Of a stretch of DNA of 5,451 nucleotides, positions 1-5,451 are shown piece after piece. Source of the stretch: an uncultured bacterium. GTDB taxonomy: Bacteria > Planctomycetota > Phycisphaerae > Phycisphaerales > SM1A02. Position 1 is the stretch's first letter, and every line of letters begins with the position of its first letter. The notes beneath the pieces are model-generated. The model was given only the letters and a program-made list of their open reading frames with translations, made no database searches and was not told the DNA's origin. Made by a program: the position numbers and the translations under genes. The DNA lies in assembly GCA_903918555.1 (NCBI GenBank), contig CAIXEV010000201.1, forward strand, positions 1 to 5,451. The letters are read 5' to 3'.

Positions 1-247
1 GCTCGAGGCCTTCACGAGCCCCGTGGCCGAGGCGTACCCCGGCATTCGCCTGCGCGCCGTGTGCGACGACGCCGGAACCGCGCGGATGGGCATCGCCAAC
101 TACGCAGCGACGGTCGGCGCGGACCTCACCGTCCTCGGCACCCGCGGCAGGACGAACCTGCGCGACATCCTGCTCGGAAGCACCGCCGAGCGCGTGCTGC
201 TCGAGTCGCGCTGCTCGGTGCTGGCGGTGAAGCCGGCAGAACGGTGA
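1..247 (+). CDS. Universal stress protein (UspA family), C-terminal part; 5' end outside window
   Basis: This is the last 81 or so codons of a UspA-family gene; the first complete codon begins at base 2 and the TGA stop is at 245-247. The frame runs open to the window edge, so the GTG at 23 is probably internal and not the start. The visible protein ends with the family's nucleotide-binding signature G-2x-G-9x-G-S/T, seen as GTRG, nine residues, then GST, preceded by the beta-strand ADLTVLGT and followed by the closing strand SVLAVKP. Family knowledge: such proteins are cytoplasmic Rossmann-like folds, usually dimeric, that bind ATP and support survival under stress or starvation; their exact reactions are mostly unknown. 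The intact signature suggests the ATP-binding type. It converges on the cyanophycin operon and is not co-transcribed with it, so a functional link cannot be claimed. Whether it has one or two Usp domains cannot be seen. Confidence 0.9.
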   Translation, partial: LEAFTSPVAEAYPGIRLRAVCDDAGTARMGIANYAATVGADLTVLGTRGRTNLRDILLGSTAERVLLESRCSVLAVKPAER

Positions 248-274
248 TGCCGGACCACGACGCGCGCGGCGGTC

Positions 275-299
275 GGCACGCGGACTTCGTCCACGCGCC
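275..299. terminator. Imperfect hairpin between convergent genes, possible bidirectional terminator
   Basis: The 73-base gap between the two convergent stop codons holds an inverted repeat with 11-base arms at 275-285 and 289-299, loop TTC, and two A/C mismatches. It lies where a shared terminator would be expected. Neither strand has a T-run after the stem, so it is not a canonical intrinsic terminator. In DNA this GC-rich, such a stem may arise by chance. Confidence 0.25.
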
Positions 300-320
300 A
301 CTCGGGACCAGGGCGTCGCC

Positions 321-2894
321 TCACCCGCGGGCGATGCGGGCCTCGATGTGCGCGATCGCCTCGACGACCTGATCGACGACGACGAGGCACAGGTCGCCCG
401 AGCGGAGCTTGTCGAGCGCCTTGTCGATCGCGACGAACTCGCCGCGCACCTCGACGATGTGCGAGGCCTTGCTCGCGTCGCGCAAGCCATCGCGCAGCAG
501 CGCGAGCACCTCGCCGTCGGCGCGGCCGCGCTGGCAGGCGTCCTCGAACAAGACAACATCGTCGAACGCCGCACCAAGGATCTTCGTCTGCCCGCGGATG
601 TCCTCGTCGCGCCGGTCGCCGGGGCCGCTGATCACGACCGCGCGCCGCCGACCCTCGCCGAGCGGCATCGCCTCGACCGCGCGCACGAGCGCGCGCATGG
701 CGTCGGGGTTGTGGCCGTAGTCGACGATGACCGTCGCGCCGCGGAAATCAAGGATGTTGAAGCGCCCCGGCACGCTGCGCACATCGCTGCGGAAGGTCGC
801 CGCGGCCTCGCAGATCACGCTCCAGTCAAGCCCGCACGCCCACGCCGCGCCGATCGCCGCCATCGCGTTCTCGGCTTGGAACGCGATCGTTCCGCCGCGC
901 GTGATCGGAATCTCGCCGAGTGGAACGCGCAGCTGCTGCTGGCCGTGCACCGCGACGATGTCGCCGCCCTCGATGAACACGCAGCGCTTGCCCTGCGTGC
1001 GGTGCCGCTCGAGCACCGGATGATGCCGCATCGCCGAGAAGAAGATCGTCTCGCCCGCGCAGAGCCGCGCCATCGCGGCCACCTGCGGATCGGCCGCGTT
1101 GAGCACGGCCACGCCCGTCGCCGGAACCACCTGCACGATCGCGCTCTTCACCGACGCGAGCTGCTCGACCGTGTTGATGTGGTTCATGCCGAGGTGGTCG
1201 CCCTCACCGAGGTTCGTGACCACCGCGACCTGGCAGTGGTCGAAACCGAGCCCCTCGCGCAGGATTCCGCCGCGCGCGGTCTCGAACACGGCGGCCTCGA
1301 CATCGGGGTGCATCAGCACGCTGCGCGCGCTCTTCGGGCCCGAGCAATCGCCTTGGTCGACCTGATGACCACCGACATACACGCCGTCGGTGCCCGTGAA
1401 ACCGACGCACTTTCCGCTCGCCGCGAACATGTGCGCGATCAGGCGCACCGTGGTCGTCTTGCCGTTCGTGCCCGTCACAGCGACCACGGGAATGCGCCCG
1501 TCGTCGCCCGGCGGATACAGCAGCCCGACGATCGCCTCGCCGACATTGCGGCCGCGGCCATGCGACGGCGACACATGCATGCGGAGCCCGGGCGCGGCGT
1601 TCACCTCGACGATGCCGCCGCCCTGCTCCTCGAGCGGACGCATCACGCTCTCGCACACGACATCGACGCCGCACACATGAAGGCCGACCATCTGCGCCGC
1701 AGCGACCGCGCGCTCGGCGACCGCGGGGTGCACCTCGTCGGTCACATCGGTCGCGGTGCCGCCGGTCGACAGATTGGCGTTGTTGCGCAGCACCACGCGG
1801 CGCCCGCGCTCGGGGACGGACTCCGGCGCGAGCCCCTGCAGCTCGAGCCGCGCGACCGCGATCTCGTCGAGCCGGATCTTCGTGAGGCTCGTCGCGTGCC
1901 CTTCGCCGCGCCGCGGATCCTCGTTCACCTTCGCGACGAGCTGCCGCACCGTGAGTTCGCCGTCGCCCGTCACGAACGGCGGATCGCGCCGCGCGGCGGC
2001 GATGAGCCGGTCGCCGACGACGAGCAATCGGAAATCGTTGCCCGCGAGGCAGGTCTCGACCATCACGGTGCCGATCTCGGCCGCAGCGCGGTACGCGATC
2101 TCCATCAACTCGCGCGAGTCGACATTGACAGTGACGCCCTTCCCCTGGTTGCCGTCGACCGGCTTCACGACGACGGGAAGCCCGATCTCGAGCGCGACCG
2201 ACCACGCATCCTCGAGCGACTCGACGGGGCGCCCGCGCGGAACGGGCACGCCCGCCGACCAGAGCAGCGACTTCGTGAGGTCCTTGTCCTGCGCGATCGA
2301 TTCGGCGACGACGCTCGTGTCGTCGATCTCGGCGGCCTGGATGCGGCGCCTGCGACGGCCCCATCCGAACTGCACCATGCTGCCCTGCGTGAGCCGGCGA
2401 TACGGGATGTTGCGCGCGGCGGCGGCCGCGACGATCGAGCCCGTGCTCGGCCCAAGCCGCACATCCTCGTCGAGCGCGCGCAGCGCCGCGACCGCGCGTT
2501 CGGCATCGAACGGCGCACCGGCCGCAACGGCCTCGACGAGCGCCTGCGCGTCGGCGAGCGCCTTGCGGCCGACATCCTCCTCGATGTACTCGACCACCAC
2601 GAACGAGACGCCTTCCTCCTCGGTCGCCTCGGTCGTCGAGAAGGTCACCGAGCAACCGGCGTCCTCCTGCAGGCCGAGTGCCGTCGCCTCGAGCACCTGC
2701 GCGAACGAGGTGCGGCCCGCGCGGTCGCGCGGCAGCACGCCGATGTTCGGGAAGCGATCGCGCAGCCGCGCCTCGAAATCGGCGAGTTCCGCGATCGAGC
2801 GCTCGCTCGGCGCACAGTGCACCAGCGCCTCGATGGCGGTGTGGCGGCTCCAGCGGTTGGGCCCACGCAGGGCGCGGATGCGTTTGACTTCCAT
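321..2894 (-). CDS. cphA: Cyanophycin synthetase CphA
   Basis: This 857-residue protein is of normal length for the family. It should polymerise Asp and Arg into cyanophycin in the cytoplasm, using ATP. The N domain begins with the family hallmark LRGPN (9-13). A linker motif QFGWG (175-179) is followed by five arginines, then DKDLTK (203-208). The ATP-grasp domain, which adds Asp to the backbone, has K244 and the loop DGNQGKG (247-253), NLSTGGTA (374-381) and EVNAAPGLRMH (430-440) with ExN metal ligands E430 and N432. The Mur-ligase domain, which adds Arg to the side chain, has P-loop GTNGKTTT (475-482), ETARGGILREG (538-548), DYGHNP (725-730) and GDRRDEDI (759-766). All synthetase motifs look intact. 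Oddly, the N-domain position that carries HxxEHxxxE in the upstream paralogue reads Q66, E69, A70, G74 here. The ATG at 2894 places LRGPN correctly; no Shine-Dalgarno is visible. It lies 57 bases downstream of the paralogue, probably in the same operon. Confidence 0.95.
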   Translation of the reverse strand: MEVKRIRALRGPNRWSRHTAIEALVHCAPSERSIAELADFEARLRDRFPNIGVLPRDRAGRTSFAQVLEATALGLQEDAGCSVTFSTTEATEEEGVSFVVVEYIEEDVGRKALADAQALVEAVAAGAPFDAERAVAALRALDEDVRLGPSTGSIVAAAAARNIPYRRLTQGSMVQFGWGRRRRRIQAAEIDDTSVVAESIAQDKDLTKSLLWSAGVPVPRGRPVESLEDAWSVALEIGLPVVVKPVDGNQGKGVTVNVDSRELMEIAYRAAAEIGTVMVETCLAGNDFRLLVVGDRLIAAARRDPPFVTGDGELTVRQLVAKVNEDPRRGEGHATSLTKIRLDEIAVARLELQGLAPESVPERGRRVVLRNNANLSTGGTATDVTDEVHPAVAERAVAAAQMVGLHVCGVDVVCESVMRPLEEQGGGIVEVNAAPGLRMHVSPSHGRGRNVGEAIVGLLYPPGDDGRIPVVAVTGTNGKTTTVRLIAHMFAASGKCVGFTGTDGVYVGGHQVDQGDCSGPKSARSVLMHPDVEAAVFETARGGILREGLGFDHCQVAVVTNLGEGDHLGMNHINTVEQLASVKSAIVQVVPATGVAVLNAADPQVAAMARLCAGETIFFSAMRHHPVLERHRTQGKRCVFIEGGDIVAVHGQQQLRVPLGEIPITRGGTIAFQAENAMAAIGAAWACGLDWSVICEAAATFRSDVRSVPGRFNILDFRGATVIVDYGHNPDAMRALVRAVEAMPLGEGRRRAVVISGPGDRRDEDIRGQTKILGAAFDDVVLFEDACQRGRADGEVLALLRDGLRDASKASHIVEVRGEFVAIDKALDKLRSGDLCLVVVDQVVEAIAHIEARIARG

Positions 2895-2951
2895 GGCTCG
2901 TCGAATGGGTGAAGGGAGGTTCGGAGGGAAATGCCTGGTCTACGCGCGAAT
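2895..2951 (-). other. Pyrimidine-rich intercistronic leader of cphA
   Basis: The 57 bases between the paralogue stop and the cphA ATG contain, on the coding strand, a C/T-rich run (TTTCCCTCCG, then ACCTCCCTTCACCC, roughly 2907-2932). No purine-rich Shine-Dalgarno lies at the usual distance from the ATG. No convincing promoter or terminator is seen, which fits read-through from the upstream gene. A pyrimidine tract could serve as a ribosomal protein S1 contact, but that is inference. Confidence 0.3.
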
Positions 2952-5150
2952 TCAGCGCACGCGGCCGTCGCCGGCCGTGGCGCCGTCGTCGCTCATCATC
3001 TGCGAGTACGGATCGAGATCGCTGCCGAAGGTCGCGACGCCCGTCACGATCACATCGGCCTCGATGCCGTGCATCCACATCGCGGCGACGCCCGCGAGCG
3101 TGGCCTCGTCGGTCTTCGCGTGCGTGGATTCACCGTGGAGCAGGTCGGGAAACACGGTCTCCTCGTCGCCGCTCGCGAGCACGATCGACTTGCCGCGCGC
3201 GAACACCACGCGTCCGACGGCGGCGCGATGCGCGACGATCGCGGCGTTCGCGCCGTCGCGCGCGTAGAGCACGACCGCGCCGTCGCAGAGCTCGGCCATG
3301 TCGACGATGCGCTCGTCGGCCGCGTGCAGCACGGCGGCGCCGTGCGACAGCACCGCGTCGACCTGCGTGCGCATCACCTTGAACATCTGCGAAGGCTCGA
3401 GGACATCATGCTCGGCGAGCTGCTCGTGTCCGTCGAGGTCGTGGACGACGCCGATCTCGCAGCGGTCGTACGGCAGGCCGTCGCGGAGGATCGCGGCGGC
3501 GTTCGTCTCGAGGACAGCCGTCTCGACCGCGTAGTGCGTGATGAGGCGACGCGCCGATTCCCAGCGCGTTCCGTCGCCGCGGTCGACGCGCCGGCGGTCG
3601 AAGCACAGGCCCGCGCGGCAGGCAAGGCCGACATAGCGGCCGCCAAGGTGCATGATCCAGGCGATGAGCCGCACGATGCGCCCCGTGCAGCGCGAGCCGG
3701 CGACGCCGATCACGGGAATGCGCCCGTCGTCGCCTTCCGCGAAGAGATGGTCGATGATCGCGCGACCGACCGGCCGCGCCTCGCCTTGCGCAAGCTCGAG
3801 ATGCATGCGCAGCGCCGGCGCCGCGTGCACCGCGATGACGGCGCCCGACTGCCCGGCGAGCGGCTTGGCGATGTCCTCCGCGACGACATCGACGCCCGCG
3901 AGGTCGATGCCGACGATGCGCGCGGACAGCGACGCGATGCGCGAGACCTCGGGATGCACCTCGTCGGTGCAGTCGACCGCGTTGCGCCCGATCGACTGGA
4001 CGAGCACCGCGCGGCCCGCGGTCGGAACCGCGTCCGCCGAGAGGCCCTGCCGCTTGAGCCCGCGCACGATCTCAGGGTCGAACGCGCAGAGGATGCGCGC
4101 GGGCGCCGCACCGTTGGCCGCGGTCGCCGCCGAATTGAGCTGCGCGTCGACGAGCTCCTGCACCGTCGAACGGCCGTCGCCCGTCACCCAGGTTCCATCG
4201 CCCTTCACGGCCGCCACGACCTTGCCGCCCACGACGAGCAGCCGGTGCATCGTGCCCGGAATCTGGCGCTCGACAATCGCCTGCGCATCCGATGCGAAGC
4301 TCGCGAACGCCGCGCAGACGGCTTCCTCGCCGCCGAGATCGGCGAGCATGCCGCGCGAACGGCCCGACTCGCTCGGCTTCATGATCACGGGCAGTCCGAG
4401 CGACTGCGCGGCCTCCCACGCATCGAGGGCCGAGTGCACCACGCGGCTCTCGGGCACGGGAATGCCGCAGGTCGCGAGCTGCGCGCGCGACAGCTCGCCG
4501 TCACGCGCGATTTCCTGCGCGATGGCGCTGGTGTGGCCGGTCTGCGATTCCCAGATGCGCCGCTGCCGCGCGCCGTAGCCGAACTGCACGAGGTTGCCGC
4601 GGTCGAGGCGGATGTGCGGAATCCCGCGGTCGGTCGCCGCGGCGACGATGCTCGCGGTGGTCGAGTCGAGGTAGCTGCGCGCGATCTCGTCGCGCACCGC
4701 CGCGACGGCCGGCGCGACATCGAACGACTCCCCGCGCAGGATCGCGGTGAGCAGGCGGTAGCCCTCGGCGAGCGCGGTGCGCGCCACGCGCTCGTCGCGC
4801 GCGCGGAACACCATGCGGTAGATGCCCTTCTGCGAGGTGCTGCGCGTCTGGCCGAACGCGGTGGGCATGCCCGCGAGATTCAGCAGCTCGATGACGACAT
4901 GCTCGAGGATGTGGCCCGCGTAGGTGCCCGACTCGAGCCGCTGCAGGAAACCGCCGCGCTCGCCGACGCCGCAGTGATGCTCCTCGAGCCCGGGCAGATG
5001 CGCGACGAGGCGCTCGTTGAAGCCGGGAATCGTGTTCGACGGACGCTCCTCGAGGCGGCCGAGATCGAGCCACACCTCGAGCGCGGGCCGGTAGGTCCAG
5101 ATGTTCGGACCGCGGAGATGATGCACGCGGAGGAGACGAAGATCGTCCAT
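2952..5150 (-). CDS. CphA-family paralogue with degenerate ATP-grasp and Mur-ligase sites (pseudosynthetase, cphA'-like)
   Basis: This is a 732-residue CphA homologue, about 125 residues shorter than its neighbour. Family features: HLRGPN (11-16), an N domain closely resembling that of cyanobacterial CphA1 with H80, E83, H84 and E88 in an HxxEHxxxE pattern, QFGYGARQRRI (189-199), and TDEVHP (395-400). The synthetase sites are damaged. The DKxLTK element reads DGELSR (217-222). The ATP-grasp loop reads KPSESGRSRG (258-267). The NLSTGG loop is missing. The ExN ligands are replaced by A440 and H442. The Mur P-loop reads GSRCTGRI (485-492), without its Lys. The protein stops after VATFGSD (705-711), so the C-terminal Mur lobe is absent. 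The frame is otherwise unbroken, so this looks like a maintained pseudoenzyme, not a decayed gene. It is unlike cyanobacterial CphA2, which keeps a working ATP-grasp site. The ATG at 5150 is chosen because it aligns with the CphA start; ATG at 5213 is an alternative. No Shine-Dalgarno is visible. It is probably co-transcribed with cphA; a role as partner or primer-maker is inferred. Confidence 0.88.
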   Translation of the reverse strand: MDDLRLLRVHHLRGPNIWTYRPALEVWLDLGRLEERPSNTIPGFNERLVAHLPGLEEHHCGVGERGGFLQRLESGTYAGHILEHVVIELLNLAGMPTAFGQTRSTSQKGIYRMVFRARDERVARTALAEGYRLLTAILRGESFDVAPAVAAVRDEIARSYLDSTTASIVAAATDRGIPHIRLDRGNLVQFGYGARQRRIWESQTGHTSAIAQEIARDGELSRAQLATCGIPVPESRVVHSALDAWEAAQSLGLPVIMKPSESGRSRGMLADLGGEEAVCAAFASFASDAQAIVERQIPGTMHRLLVVGGKVVAAVKGDGTWVTGDGRSTVQELVDAQLNSAATAANGAAPARILCAFDPEIVRGLKRQGLSADAVPTAGRAVLVQSIGRNAVDCTDEVHPEVSRIASLSARIVGIDLAGVDVVAEDIAKPLAGQSGAVIAVHAAPALRMHLELAQGEARPVGRAIIDHLFAEGDDGRIPVIGVAGSRCTGRIVRLIAWIMHLGGRYVGLACRAGLCFDRRRVDRGDGTRWESARRLITHYAVETAVLETNAAAILRDGLPYDRCEIGVVHDLDGHEQLAEHDVLEPSQMFKVMRTQVDAVLSHGAAVLHAADERIVDMAELCDGAVVLYARDGANAAIVAHRAAVGRVVFARGKSIVLASGDEETVFPDLLHGESTHAKTDEATLAGVAAMWMHGIEADVIVTGVATFGSDLDPYSQMMSDDGATAGDGRVR

Positions 5151-5211
5151 AGATGAGTGTCGTGGAACCGGACCGTCGGACACGCGGCGGATCGGGAGCG
5201 GAGAACCGTTC

Positions 5212-5217
5212 ATTATG
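5212..5217 (-). promoter_or_regulatory. Candidate -10 element (CATAAT)
   Basis: On the coding strand this hexamer matches the sigma-70 -10 consensus at five of six positions. It would start transcription near 5205, giving a leader of roughly 55 bases before the ATG at 5150. No recognisable -35 hexamer lies 16-18 bases upstream, where the sequence is CTCCCG-like. The call is therefore weak; an activator-dependent promoter or chance are both possible. If it is real, the alternative ATG at 5213, which overlaps it, cannot be the start. Confidence 0.25.
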
Positions 5218-5254
5218 TCAGGCGGCGAGACGGGCGGGAGCATAAATCGTCGGG

Positions 5255-5266
5255 CTGTCGAGACAG
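5255..5266. promoter_or_regulatory. Short dyad CTGTC-N2-GACAG, possible operator
   Basis: This is a perfect inverted repeat with 5-base arms and a 2-base centre. It lies about 40-50 bases upstream of the candidate -10 on the operon strand, a place where a regulator could bind. The spacing does not fit the enterobacterial LexA box (CTGT-N8-ACAG). No regulator can be assigned. Confidence 0.2.
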
Positions 5267-5314
5267 GATGGGTGCGTGATTCTGGCGGAACTCCATGCCG
5301 GGAAAGAGCAACCG

Positions 5315-5331
5315 CGCCCCCACGGGGGGCG
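5315..5331. other. GC-rich hairpin with 7-bp stem and 3-base loop
   Basis: Arms CGCCCCC (5315-5321) and GGGGGCG (5325-5331) pair perfectly around the loop ACG. Read on the - strand it is followed by GCGGTTGCTCTTTCC, which is only mildly T-rich. It could end transcription of a - strand gene lying beyond the window, or could be a chance stem in GC-rich DNA. Confidence 0.25.
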
Positions 5332-5385
5332 TCGATCGGCGACAATGAGCGACCCGCATGGCGGCTTGTTCCTCGAATCGGCGAC

Positions 5386-5405
5386 CGCAAGCGAATATTC
5401 TTGCG
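5386..5405. promoter_or_regulatory. 20-bp dyad CGCAAG-N8-CTTGCG with AT-rich centre, possible operator
   Basis: Perfect 6-base arms at 5386-5391 and 5400-5405 flank an AT-rich core, and the 8-base palindrome GAATATTC sits inside at 5393-5400. Length, symmetry and AT-rich centre are typical of a dimeric repressor site. Because the product stores arginine nitrogen, ArgR was considered. However, the GAAT and ATTC half-sites abut here instead of being separated as in known ARG boxes, so no regulator is assigned. Confidence 0.3.
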
Positions 5406-5451
5406 CCCCCGACCGTCCGCCGCGCCCATTCTCCCGCGCCCGTCCTCCCCC

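Larger units (their letters stand above)
5151..5451. promoter_or_regulatory. Non-coding leader/promoter region of the cphA'-cphA operon
   Basis: These 301 bases precede the paralogue start and should contain the operon promoter. I see no credible gene. The paralogue's frame stays open upstream to 5429, but the extra residues are rich in Arg, Pro and Ser and match nothing in the CphA N terminus. Local A/T-rich patches at 5211-5218, 5241-5247 and 5393-5402 stand out against the GC-rich background. Several short dyads are listed separately. No riboswitch or other known RNA element was recognised. Confidence 0.45.

Noticed and set aside
2343..2357. Run of five arginines in CphA (residues 180-184) as an insertion or nuclease-like basic patch
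   Set aside because: It aligns without a gap to GARQRRI in the paralogue, a normally basic part of the family; it is a substitution pattern and not an inserted element.
348..2912. An 854-codon open frame on the + strand, antisense to cphA
   Set aside because: It mirrors cphA in GC-rich DNA. Its translation is dominated by Arg, His, Asp and Ala and shows no domain motif, while the - strand carries clear CphA motifs throughout.
2952..5150. Calling the paralogue a pseudogene
   Set aside because: The frame is unbroken over 732 codons, the N domain is well conserved and the fold-defining segments are retained. Loss is focused on catalytic residues, which fits a pseudoenzyme better.
2931..5156. 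A 741-codon + strand open frame antisense to the paralogue, preceded by GGAGGGAA just before an ATG
   Set aside because: The ribosome-site-like sequence is appealing but is the complement of the pyrimidine-rich cphA leader. The protein is low-complexity (Arg, His, Asp, Ala) with no recognisable fold, as expected of a shadow frame.
5393..5400. GAATATTC as an ArgR (ARG box) half-site pair
   Set aside because: Known ARG boxes separate the GAAT and ATTC elements with several A/T bases over about 18 bp. Here they abut, so only a generic dyad is reported.
5151..5429. N-terminal extension of the paralogue up to an ATG at 5429, or an ATG at 5213
   Set aside because: The extra residues are Arg/Pro/Ser-rich and unlike the start of CphA proteins, whereas the ATG at 5150 puts HLRGPN at residues 11-16 as expected. 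The ATG at 5213 overlaps the only -10-like hexamer.

Overview
This window comes from a high-GC bacterial chromosome. Nearly all codons end in G or C, and very long antisense open frames mirror the real genes. It carries the tail of a universal stress protein gene on the + strand. Convergent to it, on the - strand, are two consecutive cyanophycin-synthetase-family genes. The intact synthetase has the look of the non-cyanobacterial CphA group. Tandem cphA/cphA' pairs are known from betaproteobacteria such as Ralstonia/Cupriavidus, so a proteobacterial host is a reasonable guess, but the window alone does not fix the taxon.

Layout, left to right: (1) 1-247, 3' end of a UspA-family gene (+). (2) 248-320, short convergent intergenic gap with an imperfect hairpin. 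(3) 321-2894 (-), an 857-residue cyanophycin synthetase (CphA) with intact ATP-grasp and Mur-ligase motifs. (4) 2895-2951, a 57-base gap that is pyrimidine-rich on the coding strand. (5) 2952-5150 (-), a 732-residue CphA paralogue. (6) 5151-5451, about 300 bases of apparent leader/promoter DNA with several short dyads. No RNA genes, CRISPR arrays or insertion sequences were seen.

The paralogue is transcribed first and cphA second, probably as one operon. Cyanophycin is a nitrogen-storage polymer with a poly-Asp backbone and Arg on each side chain. In CphA the ATP-grasp domain adds Asp and the Mur-ligase domain adds Arg.

The most interesting point is a reciprocal pattern. The paralogue has lost the ATP-grasp glycine loop, the ATP-grasp ExN metal ligands, the Mur P-loop and the Mur C-terminal lobe, yet keeps an HxxEHxxxE motif in its N-terminal domain. 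The downstream CphA keeps all synthetase motifs but has lost that N-terminal motif. The N domain of many CphA1 enzymes is known to contain a metallopeptidase-like site that cuts polymer into primers. I infer that the two proteins may divide the work: one polymerises, and the other, a pseudosynthetase, supplies primers or acts as a partner subunit.
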